Below, piece after piece: positions 1 to 12,468 of a DNA stretch of 64,000 nucleotides (positions within the stretch are counted from its first letter, which is position 1; the number at the start of each line of letters is the position of its first letter). The notes below the pieces were generated by a model. The model did not search any database and was not told the DNA's origin. It worked only from the letters and a program-made list of their open reading frames with translations. The DNA is from Malurus cyaneus samueli (taxonomy: Eukaryota; Chordata; Aves; Passeriformes; Maluridae): contig CM019217.1 in assembly GCA_009741485.1 (NCBI GenBank), forward strand, positions 35,388,519-35,452,518, read 5' to 3'. Made by a program: the position numbers and the translations under genes.

Positions 1-2944
1 GAAGACTGTGGCTTAGAGATACTCTGTTTCCTCTGATCTCAGAACGCTCGGGTGCATCACTTACGCTTGTGTTTTCATGGTATTCATTGGGTGTGAAGAC
101 TCATGTGTTTTATATAGACCCTGTGGAATAGCAGAGCCGTGTTCAATTAGTATTAAAATTCACAGCAGTCACTTACTGATCCTTGTGAAACATAATTTAT
201 ACAACAATCCCCTTTTAAAATGGGTGAACTTTTCTTGATGACAAAATTGCAGTTTCTCAGTATTCTTAACAATACTGTAAATAGGCAGAATTATATAAAA
301 CATAGCTGGAAAATTCCTTTGCATTATTTGTATAGTAATTTGATTTGAAAATATTACTTCTCTGGTTCATAAAATAATGACTTTTTATTTAAATTTTCAG
401 AACTCACTGCAGACATTGAAATGTCTGATTGAGTTCAAAACTGGTTAAAGTTAAACCGTACGCTGAAAATTTATTATGCTTATCTCTGACTTTTAGATCT
501 ACAATTGTGACTCTATGCAGCAAATTAATCAAACTGCAGCAGTTCTGCTGCAGAACTTAGCTCTGGTACTTGTACAGCTTAGGTAGAGAGGAGAGAAAAA
601 GAATCAAAATTCAGAGTATATAAGTACATAAACATTTCAATTGAGCAAATCTAATGCATTGCGTCTTTCTAACTCAGAAGGTACCTTGTCATGCTATTTA
701 GAAGAATATTTCTTGTTTTCTCTACCTTCCCTGCTTCTTCTTTCTTCGCTCCTCTTTTTCCTTTGGCTTAGATTACTTTTTTTAAAAAGCACTGACAGTT
801 TTTGACCAATACAGCAATAGGAAGAAGTCAATTCTGTGCTTCTAATGAACCAGATTTTGCCAAAGTAGTGATCTATCCCAGTTCACAATCCAGATTTAGG
901 AAAAGACTTTTCAGCAAACATGCACATTCAAAGTAACAGTAAAACAATCAGTGCCTTTCATGTTATAAGATAAATGAATTTATTTTCAACAGAAATCGTT
1001 TGTGATGTCTATCAAAACAGCTTAATAATGCTATTTTTCTGTATATCTTTGGCCATTTGTCCTACTTTTACCTAGTTACCAGGTAATGTCTCCTACTTGC
1101 CACTAAAACAACTCACTTCATGACTGAAAACTAAATGATACATCTTTCCATATTTACATCTATAAATTTCTTCTTTGACATTAGGAATCTAAGCAGAAAT
1201 AAATTTAACTTTGTAAGTTATTTTCAAAATTTTTCAAATACTGTAATTTATTCTTTTTCTTCTATCCTTTGTGGTCTTCTAGCCTAATTTATTTTTTTAA
1301 CATTTATTATTTATAGCAAAGAACAGAGTGTAATGTATTTAGCAGAGAACTGTACGCTCTCAGGGTGAACAAAAGAAAGATAAGATGTCTCTTGGTTTTT
1401 CAACTCTTTTCTGTCAGAAAATTTGACTCAGTGTGGAGACAACCTACACACAGCCTTTCTCCACCCGCCTACCAGCCCAATGGAGTTTTCTTTTGACTCA
1501 GCTGGATATTGCTGCTGCTTTCAAATACAGAGTGATTTTCTTTGATTTTGTACTGTATTACCAGATAAAGAGCAGGGAGGGAGAGATGAGGCACGGAAGT
1601 AACTACATTATTGACACATTCATGGTTTGACCATAATCTTGTGGACACAATTACCATTTTTGTTTCTAATTAAGAAGAAAAGCCATTTAAGTACATCTAA
1701 GTAATATAAGGTGATATTCTAGAGTATGAAATCTAAAGAATGTATATCTAAAGTATTATTTTAAAGTGATCAAAATCTGAATTGACCTTCAATTCAGAAA
1801 GGAAAGAATAGATTGTGTTCTGCCCTTGTGAATGAAGTAGTTTCGGCTTTCTCTATCACTTTGCAAATGACATAATCTTTGCCAGACTCAATTTCCTTTA
1901 TGATGTGTGTGTTTAAGATTCCTTGAGTGTTTTTAGGAATACTGTGCTATAACCCATAGTACCTAAATATAAATACCTCAATTATTCCATTTTCATAATA
2001 ATATTTCATTTTATACCATTGTTTATTGATTTTGTTGCCTGGACGGCAAAAACGTGAAGAGAAGAGCTACATGAGGCATCTCCAATGTTTGGGATAAATC
2101 CATGGATAAATACAGTTTGTTCATGTACTGGAACAAAGATGATTCTTTTGTCCAGTTTCACGCATCAATTCTTTCAACTCATACATCCCAAAAAGGGGTC
2201 CCTGGATACAGGAAGATACCTCATTTTCCTGAGGTAACAGTGGACTCTTCTTCATTTATCAGAGGTATCAAAGGCTGTGTCAAATGAGGGTCTTCTCACA
2301 TATCACTATTTTGTCTATAATGTGTGAGCATTTCCAATGTTTTTTTTAACCATGGGCATGTAGTACCTTCAGATACCAGAAGAAGTACTGGTAATATGCA
2401 TGTTATGGAGGGAAAATTTTTTTGCCCTTAAAAAAAACAGTGAAAATGAAATTCACCCACTGTGCCTTGTGCTAAAGACAATACAACCATCTAATTAGAA
2501 ATAAAAAGGTTATTGTTTCAGTAGTGCCATCCTGACAAATATTTGAGTTTTAAAGGAAGTAACAAATAATCTACCAAAGGAAAAATTGGGTGTTTTGGTT
2601 ATTGTCCACAGTTGCATGTTTTTGAATTATTTAATTTCTTTGCTTTACCCAATCCACGTGCAAAAGTGACCAAAAAAACAAAATTATTCTTTTCTTTCCT
2701 CATCTCTATGCAGAAGGACCAAGCTTCCTGTAATTTCAGTGACTGAAAAGAGAGAAAAAGAAAGTAATTTTTCATCTACATGTTTCTGTAGTGTTATAGA
2801 GAGGAAATAATCCTTCTGACATGAGTCTTTGCTGCAAGACAAAAAAAAAAATTCAAATGAGCATTTCATTTTAAATTTTTCTGTAGTTTATATGTTGTCT
2901 TTTACCAATGGCTGTAAGTCACAGCTCAGTCTGTCTTTCCTTGG

Positions 2945-3000
2945 GAAAAAAAAAAAAAAAAAAAAAAAACAAAAAAAACCAAAACACCCACAACAAAAAA
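2945..3000 (+). repeat. A-rich simple repeat
   Basis: A run of about 25 A residues followed by A-rich, C-interrupted sequence. It could be the tail of an old retroposed copy, but no recognisable body precedes it and no target-site duplication is evident. I treat it as low-complexity DNA. Confidence 0.8.
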
Positions 3001-3757
3001 TATGTGTTTCTGTAGAACAAATTAAAAACCCCATAATTTAGTAGAGGCTTGCAATTGCTCCTTTAATGAAGCTGCTACAGAATTAGAGCAAACATTATAT
3101 GAACAACCAAAAAAATAGAGTTTGCTCTGGTAGTTTCAAGTGCTGTAAAAATTTCTATATATGCACCAAAATGAACTCTCTTAAATAAAGGCCAGTAAGT
3201 ACATGTACTTAATTGCTGTACCTTTATCGTGCAGTACAAGAGGTACTTTTTACTTAATTAGCAAGATCATCAGAAATTGAGTGATTTTCCCAGTACTGCA
3301 ATTCAGTTAGTCAATATAAAATAGAACCTGAAATGTTTAACAATGAAGAAAATTGAACCACCCTACTAAAGACTTCTCACCTCTTAATAATAATGTCTGA
3401 ACAAGTATTAAATCCAAATATAGTAAGACACCATCATGACATATTAAGGTTCATCAGACTAAAAATACTTGGTTTTTGGGTAGCTGTAGGGAAAATTTGT
3501 ATATAACATGTCTTCATGTGTTTCATGGCTAACAGAGGCTTATCATAACTTGTAGTACCAGTAATGTATCTCTCTCATTTTCTGATTTTCTCTAATACTG
3601 TCTGCACAACTCTTCCCTGATCAAACAGCAGCTCTGAATTTATATCCTTTAAATTACTTAAATCTTTTTAAACATGTGACTTTTATACAGTTTCAAATAA
3701 AAGCTACCTATCTATGTTAATCCCTTTTTATATTAGTTCATAATTTAGTGTAAAAAA

Positions 3758-6729
3758 TTAAAATTCCTTGGCCCTAACAATGGGCTCTGCAGTGCTCTGT
3801 ATCATGTTGTTTACAACTTCCCCTGGAAGTCCACAAGGGAACATTTCAAAGCCATATGCTTTTGCATACTGTCCACATAATGAGCAGAGCTTCTGTTTCA
3901 ACGTGATTCCTCTCAGTGGCCAGATCAAAGCAAAGATCATCTTGTGATTCTTGAAGCCTGCTCCAGTCCACTGCTTCTTTGTAGCACCTTGATGATTTTG
4001 CATTAGCTACCTACTTTCCCATCAGTCTTGCACATTTTCTTCCTGTCTTGGCTTTTAAACCAAAACTAAATTCCTAGCTTCGTGCATGCGTCTTTGATGC
4101 TGTGTGAGTCTTTGAAGCCCTCCTCCCCAATAATCTGCTTGTTTCTTTGAAGAAATCAGGGAAAATAATGGTGACTATTGACCCATTCTCTTAACTCTGT
4201 CATGCCATCTTTAGAACAGGAAATGAAGATATGTTGGCATCTGAGCCACTTCAAAAGCCCATGAAGTTCCTTAGTTGAGTTACTGGCATGTGGAAAGAAA
4301 CACAGAATCATATGTTAAACTCAGCTTCCTTTAGTAGCAGTATACCCATGTAATGCTTCTGAGACCACAAAATTTCTTCAAAGGAAATCTAAGAACACCC
4401 CAATGCATATAAGTTATATTCCCCCTGCATGTGTGCACACACTGGACATTTTTTGTCAGTATGCATGGTCTAAAAATTAGCAGTGTTGATGAAGATGCTG
4501 TTTGTTCATCCGCCACTAAATTATCTGTCCACAACTGATGCACAAATGGAGTTGAGGGACTCACTGTTTACACCTTTCCTCCTCCTCCTTTATTTCTGTG
4601 TCTTGAAGAGCAGGCTGTCAGTCTGAGAACCCTGTGGAAATCAGGTCTTAAACACAAGATAATACAAGCCCTTACAAGAACAGAAGAGTTTAGTCTTCCT
4701 TAAGTTTTGCTTGAAATCATGTTAATTGATAATAGATATTTTTTACCACCTCTTTTTTCCTTTATAAATAAAACCACTAGTCTGAGAACAGAAATATCAA
4801 TGCTCTCCTGAATGCTAGATGGGCCATTTTGTAAAGCCCAGCTCTTTGTGGGGCAATATCCGAAAGAAAGGATAGACTAAACCAGGAGAAAATGCAGAAT
4901 TTTTCTTTGCTCTCTACAGTATGCTCCTGCTATAGGAAGAAATAGGTTAACTTGCTTCTTTCTGGGATTATTAAAACAAAAATTTGATGCTTTTCTAATG
5001 TAATTTTTCTTTTCATTTCTTTTTGATTCATTTCGATTCCATGTTGGCAATGGGTCTGGTAATTACAAAAATAAAAATTACTATTCCAAATAGGTTATTT
5101 TCAGATCTTGTCCTACTAGTTTTTAGGAGACATCTTTATTTTGTACTACTTTAAAGTAAATTTGTCTCTGGGACACCAGTTCAGCATATAGTCAATGCCT
5201 TTGACACTGCTGTGTGATCAATAGTAGCAGCACTTACCCTGAAAAGACACTTCCTCAGAACATGTTAATCTGTGTAAAAAGTCTTCATTTAATACCCATC
5301 AGATCTGTTTTCAACCATACTCCCTGCCCCAAGATCTTCTGTATGTTCTCACCAACAACAGTAGCTTCTCTTAGATTACAACTCTATGGGCTATAACTCT
5401 TCTGATGTTAATTCTGCCCAGGCAAAGCAATCAGAATCCCAGTGCTCAATAACTAAGGTCAGTGTCAAGTGTACCCTGGCACCTATGCTATCAGTGCTAC
5501 AAAGTCTATCTTCAATTTAAAAAAAATGGATAAAAATACATGAAAGAACTCTACTTTCTTTCCTCTTATAGAAGAAAAACACTGTGCTCTCTATTTAAAA
5601 GTGTTCTTCAGGCTTTCAGTTTGCCATTCAAAATGCAGTGTCTCTGGAAGCCTGGTATATCTGGCAAACAGGTTTTGTATAGTGTGTCCCACAGTAACAC
5701 AGTCCAAATTCTGGACATGTCATCTTTTCAGAGACTCTTCACAACATTTGCATCAGACCAGATACAATCTTAACTGTATTTAGAGACAACAGAACCCAGT
5801 CCCTTAAGAGATAATAGAAGTTTTATGTCAACAACCTTGTGCATATTTGCAAAAAAAAAGGTGATTCTCGATGAATCCTTATATAAAATAAAAGAATCTA
5901 AATGCTTAAACTGAAGTTCAGTAACCCCCTTGCTTCCACAAGGGAGATTGCTTTGCAAGTCACTCTCTGCAGGATGTTCTATCACTCAGTTTTCACATCA
6001 GAAATCCCTGCAAATCATGCTAGGCTACTAATAGTTGGCCTATTGTCAAAAACGAACAATTCATGTCCCTTATCTTCTGATGTGACAGCCTTTTGAATCT
6101 TTTGAATGCTGTCTTCTGCATTTATCTCTGAAAACAGTCTTTATGATCTCTCCTCTGTAACAAGGACAGCTGAGATTCAAACTCTTATAGTTAATTCCTT
6201 TGCAGTGTTTTCCATAAGGACAAGTGGTAGGATCCATCTGAAGCTTTTACCCAAAGAGAATTCTGACTTTCATGTACTGAAGAAGTTAACTTACCTCTAT
6301 TCTTTCTTAAACTTCACACTTTGTCTCTGGAAACATATCTCCAAAAATTATATGTTATAATGAGGACATGACCTTACAAGAAGTGTCTTTTTTCATCAGA
6401 AGCTGAAAGATTCAAGGAACTGCCAGTGCCCTCTCAAAGATGTCTGGTACATAAGGGAACACCATTACTAACTCTCTTTTTCTTATGAAAGGTCCACTGG
6501 CTGCAATTCAAGCAGAAACAGAGACTTTCCCCTGAAGTTTCTCATACTTAACATTTGCCATACAACCACCTGGAGCTTCTTTCACAATTTTGATAGATAT
6601 GCACTTCCTGAAGTGTCCAGAAATTTTACAGTCTTTGTGAAGTCCATCTCTGAGTCTTTACTTAACTGACTCTATAAAGAACTCTTCTAGTTCATTGAAA
6701 GGGACTTCTACTTGGAATTCTTGTTCTGT
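3758..6729 (-). pseudogene. Possible decayed coding sequence, family not recognised
   Basis: Read on the minus strand, several neighbouring stretches look more protein-like than the surrounding DNA: about 6,729-6,520, 5,985-5,770, 4,564-4,331 and 4,003-3,758. Each is broken by stops and frame changes. The uppermost one follows a pyrimidine-rich tract ending in ACAG, which would suit a splice acceptor. It opens with an acidic, Glu-rich segment and continues with a Lys/Cys-containing stretch. I do not recognise the family. There is no clean start, no conserved domain and no long open frame. Chance is a real alternative, since AT-rich vertebrate DNA produces such frames. Confidence 0.18.
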
Positions 6730-9700
6730 AAGTTTAAAAATAATTTCTTTAAGAAATTACTTTAAGATGTTTCTATGTATACTCAAAGGTCTCTCACACC
6801 ACTGTCTATTTCAAGATCTTATATAACTTCCTAGATACATCCTTTTAGAGAAACTAAGAATTGGGAATATGGTTGCCTCTTTTACTACTATGTGGATAGA
6901 AGAGGACATGGGCAAGTGTCTGAATAGAAATTGCTAAATTTAAAACAGTTGGAGTACCAACACTAGTAACTGCATTGGTAACCAACTGGTAATTGTAGTA
7001 TGAACTAATGCATATTAAGTAAAGATTGCAAAATGGTCTGTCTTCATATCCTAGCTATAAAAAATGCAAATGATCTGTACTTCTTCTACTAAATTATTCC
7101 GTGTTTCCCATGTATATGCTTGATGGATAAGATCATGTGTCTTCTTTTACAAAAAATGATTCTTAGTCTATTCATCTCTAAAGGTATTATAACTCCTGTC
7201 ACCTTTTTTGGTAGCCAGTAGCAGATTTGTTTAGCATTTCCACAGCTTAATCAGTTGCATCTCCAAAGTTCCAGAGCAAAGTTCTTTCCTTAGCAACAAT
7301 TCTCAAAACAGGTAAATATAATTTACTTACTGTATTTTCATGTTTACGACTATTGATTGATTTAACAGAAGTAAATACTGATTATTCCATGCTCAAATCC
7401 AAGTCTGCCGGACTCTTTCACCTATCTAGATCTTATTTTTGCAATAATTCAAAGTGGACTCTAAGTCTGCCAAGTTTGCCAGTTAAACTTAGATACAAAT
7501 TTCTGTCAAATTCCATTTTATAGTAGTTGGTTGTAGCTGTAGTTTTGTGGGATTTCCTTTGTTTCTTGCTTTTGATTTGTCTTCTTTGTAAAGCATGGCA
7601 GGGTTTTGGTTTTTTTTTGCTTTTCTGAAGAAACAGGTACTTGAACTTATAGTCAGTGGATAGAGGGACCAGTCACAACGGAAGAACATTGTCCCTGCCT
7701 GATCCGGCGCAGACTCCACTGAGCTTCATTGATTAGTGTCGAAGTGATTAGTTGTAGAAATCAGGTATAATTCCTCCATTAACATCAAGTCAGGGAGATT
7801 GTCCTTAAAGAAATTAAATTTTCCCTTATCTCTGTCCAGGACCCCTCTCTTTTGTGTTGTGTGGTAGGATATGAAGGACAGGTTGGCACAATCTGAGAAT
7901 GTAATATACCATAGTAGTTATTCTTAGCTCTTATCTTCTTTTGCAGCTCTTCTAAAATGTTTCATAGCATGAATATTACAGGTTAATAATATTGCATGTC
8001 AGACTGCCCAATGGTTATAAATTCTGTAATTAAACAGTTAGTACTCTGTGTATAGTCAGCTTTTTGATATCCCCAAGTCTTAACGGTCCAAAGAGCTGAG
8101 AAAGACATCATAAGAAGGCTGATATACTGTACTACTTCAAATAATTTGTCTATTCTAACCAATATTATGTTTCTAGTGATAATGCAATATATTTTATGTT
8201 GTCATCCAAAAATTCTTTTCCTGTGCTTAATTTAAATCAACCAAGGAAATTAGGATTTCTGCTATAACTCGAAGAACATCTTAACCTAGTGGTTGTTAGT
8301 ATTTGTCTTGTCATATGCTGGTTATATTTTAAATTTTTAGAGAAATTTGCTTTTCGCTCTGTTATATGTTAATACAAATTCATTAGTTTTCAATTGAATT
8401 GTATCTCTTACAAATATAAGTAAAGCACATAGTATTACTTGGTGCTGTGTTTTAGTTCTACAAGGAGGTATAAGTAGGGTATTGAAACCTAGAAAAGTGC
8501 TGATTTTAAAGTTAGTGGTCACTACTTTGTTCTTCATGAAAGTATGTCAAATGGTGAATTCATTGACATTGGAGGAGAAAATGTTAATAATAGAAATTAG
8601 TATTAATTTTTTGCAACAATTACCTAAATCATTATTTCAAAACAATTTTCACAGATGTCTTGCAAACCTGAAAATAACCCACGGTTACATATTACAGACA
8701 CAGAACAGTTTGCTTTTACAAGTGCACATTTTTATAACAACAATCTCATGCTGTTGTGTGGCTTCATTGATTGATGGATTCCATTATTAAATGGAAATCG
8801 AACTTGTATTTATTTAATGATGTCTTCTTTTGTTTGAGTTTTTGTGCATGTTTTGTTTGTTTAAGGGCATACATATTTTCATGTAATTTCTCCACACTAT
8901 GGATGTGAGGTACATGATAAATCTGGAAAATTATATTATATTATTGTTTATTATGCTAGTCTCACATATACTAAACGATTAACAATTCCCTGAATGCCAG
9001 AAGTGATGACCTTGCTTTAATATGTTCAATGCTAAATATCCCTACAAATTCTTATTTGCTTCTGACTAAAATCTGGCCAAGAATAACACCTCTGCTAGGG
9101 TCAAAGTCATGCATGGATTATCAAAAATATGAGGAAGTGTTTTAAATGTTTTCACCAGTTATTTTTCATTCAAGATCGTAAAACATTTTTTCTCATGGTC
9201 TACATGCAAAGAGGAGAAATCTTTATTAACTTTGATATGTCTTTCCTGGAAATGTATAGCCTTTTCATATATCTGTCATTTTCTTGTGTGACATAAATAG
9301 ATCGTACTTACAGATTGGTTCCCTCCTGAATTAGTCAGGCATTTGTTGGTGCAAGGGAAATCATTGACAGATGCACACTGCACTACAAGTTCTAACAGCA
9401 CAGTAGTTTGCTCTCTCAGAATTATTTTCTGTTACAAAGTCATTTCACCAGTATTAAAGTATATAGTTAATCTGAGTATTGATAGGGTAATAAAGATCCA
9501 AGCTTGATTTTATATTTCTGTGTAAGTATTTTGAATTTTCTATGAATTTATGTATTTTTAAAAGCAATACTGTACTTTTATAGAGACACTCAAAAATGCA
9601 ATTTAACAAAGCATAAGCCTGGACCACTACATGACTTAAAATACAAAACTTTACACACTTGTGTTATTGCCCATAGCTTCAGGAATTTATTTTTCAAACA

Positions 9701-12281
9701 AAAAGTAAATCTATCATCTGAAATAATCTATAAGAATAATTTTTCAGAACTTCCTCCAAAAATGAATATGTATGCTAAGCAACATTAAAAGGTTTTCAGT
9801 TTTCAGTAGAAAGTAAAAATGTTCTTGACTTTAAAAGTTTGACAATATTGTCCATATCAAATATTGCTTCTTATTAAATGAAAATGTAAACATTTTAAAA
9901 AATGTATAGGAAAATATACCAACTCACATGCTTATTTCACAGAATAGAACTTTAACTAATGCTTCTCTTTCTTTCTCACACTGAATGGCAAGCTTAAAAT
10001 GCCTTCACCTGATTCAGCACTCCCTGATACATATTGACATGTGAGTCTAGATACATCTGTATTAGAAGCTGCCTGGTAGAAGAACAGGCTGTGAAAGCAG
10101 ACACCACTAAGAAAACTAAACTTAAATGAGAGAGTGGCCTAGGTCAATGTCATTGTGAAATACCAGAAGTAAAAGGTTCACAAGGAGAGCAAATTCAAAG
10201 CAAGGCTGTTGCTACAAATAAATGTCATAATCTACCTTATAATTCACCAGAAATTTTAACTAATCAGTATTCTATTTACTATACAGATGCATTATATAGA
10301 GTTATCAAAAAGTTTTTAGCTAGAGACTGCTATAGGATTCTATATATGTAGCCTCTTCACTCACTGTGAAAACTCATCTCTTTTGTCTCATGTGTCAGTT
10401 TCTGACAATGTTATCTCACAAATGAAATACTGTTAATTTTTTCCCTATGAATTGACGCTCTTCCTCAGCAGCAGGAAATCTGTATCCCAAATTTTTAGTG
10501 AATAAACAGATTGCATGTTGCATTTTCCTTTCCGTAGGACCAGCTGCTCCTAATCACCTGAATTTGTTAGCACAAAGAAACAGAAGAGTTTTCATGCTAC
10601 ATATCCATGCTCAGAAATATGAAGAGATAATTGTTCATCTTAAATTTGCTCTTCTCAATGAGTCTGTTAATTTATTCAATATTCTGTTTGGTTCTATGTT
10701 TGGTTTGGGAGGGAGGGTCTGGATAAATCTTCTTCAGCTTCGATATTAAGCTCTAGCATATATTCCTGTTTGTTCATTCACTGTTCCTTCTGTGCACCTT
10801 TTTTTTCTTCTGTTTACCTTAAGTTTTTGTAGGAAGAGTCATAGAAGCAGATAGGTGATTTTGTCAGCATATTAAGGACTATTTGACAAATCAACGTGAG
10901 TTGAGTTTTTTCCTTTATACTGGCTTACATCCATACCAGAAAATTTCAAAGATGAGCTTTATTGAAAGTGTCTAAAAAAATAAAAGTAGTCATATAGTTT
11001 CTTATGTTTCACTTAAATATTTCCTTCAAAACAGTTTTGCTGTTACTGCTTTCAGACAAACATCAGTAATAGGGTCATTTTTGAGGCAGTCGAGTTGAAT
11101 CAGAGAATTTCACAAGCTGGCATCCTATTTTGACTAAGCCAAAAGCAAAGGTGATTGCCAAATGAGACGGTTTCTAGTCAGTTAAGTATTGCTATTATAT
11201 TCTGTCACCCGCTCCTGCTTCTCAATCACTTATGAAAATGAATGTTGGAATTTTGTGATCCTGCAGGTGATTGGTACACAGGATATAAAAAGAGAGAAAA
11301 ACAGGGATTTTACTACTTGAATTTCTACCTTAGTAGCAAGAGCTACAGCCAAATAATCATATTTCATTTAATACAGCTTGACAGAATTGTCTCTTCCTAC
11401 TGTGGACAGACCTAGATCTGAGTTGATGAAAAGTCTGAGCTGGCTTTCCGAATAACAGAGAAGCTTTGCCTCCAAATGAGCATCAGTGACATAATTTGCA
11501 GTGCATTATGAGGAAGCTCCTTTGTAGCTTTTTATACATGACCTAACTCATCAAATAATGGAATATCAGTTTTCCAGTGTTTACATAGTTGAGGTAATTT
11601 AAAAAATAAGACAATCCTTACTCATCAGCATTTGGCATTTAATAGCAGAAATTATGTGAATGTGTTTTTTGCCTGCTAGATGTGATCTCAGCTTTCCCAT
11701 AAGTTTTCTGCATTGCCTGCAGGTGGGAACAAATGCAGGTGTTCAGTAAGTGTATTCTCTCCAGTTAGATTTGTATTAAAATCTATTAAACACTCCTCCG
11801 TATTTTAAAGGTGTTTTCTTTTTGTTGTAATAATTCAATGTCAAATATTTTAGAGCAAGAGTCACATTTGTATGTGATATTTAACATGTTGTCCAAATTT
11901 CAGTCCTTATTTCACATGGAAGTATGACTACACATTATTATGTTATTTAATTTCTGAATATCAGTGAGTCAAATATCTAGTAAAAAAGCACCTTTAATTT
12001 TATTTGTCGTATTATTTTGTAGTTGTACACTATTCTACAAGTATTGAGAAGAACCCACAAAAGAATCTAATGTATTATTTGAACTGTGAACTAACACTTC
12101 AAATAATCAAGATCCACAATTGATCCCCCAGAAACAATAATTTGAATTTATGATAATTTTTGAAATAGTAAATGGAATTTTCCAGTTTACTGCTTAAAGA
12201 AAAAAAAAAAGCAGAAAAGAAACCCCAATATGTTCAATTTTTGAGAGGTGTTTTGGTTTTTTTTCCTCAAAATTTTGTATG

Positions 12282-12468
12282 TTTTCAGTCTTTAGAATTA
12301 TTTTGAGACAGACCACTTACTTCAGAGATGCAGACCAACTGCAATTCAGTTCATTGTGGAAGCGCATAATAATCNTTTTCAGTCTTTAGAATTATTTTGA
12401 GACAGACCACTTACTTCAGAGATGCAGACCAACTGCAATTCAGTTCATTGTGGAAGCGCATAATAATC
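12282..12468. repeat. 93-bp direct duplication around a 1-n gap
   Basis: Bases 12,282-12,374 are repeated at 12,376-12,468, separated by one n at 12,375. The matching place in the other palindrome arm (about 25,075-25,165) has a single copy. This is what an unmerged contig-end overlap looks like, so the second copy is probably not real. Confidence 0.93.

Larger units (their letters stand above)
1..10284. other. AT-rich non-coding DNA, left of the large inverted repeat
   Basis: About 10.3 kb of AT-rich sequence with only short open frames (none above about 100 codons) and no recognisable protein motif apart from the weak minus-strand candidate annotated separately. An A-run sits near 2,946-2,970. 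I see no LINE tail, LTR, tRNA or rRNA here. This could be intergenic or deep-intronic DNA; the sequence does not distinguish the two. Confidence 0.6.
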
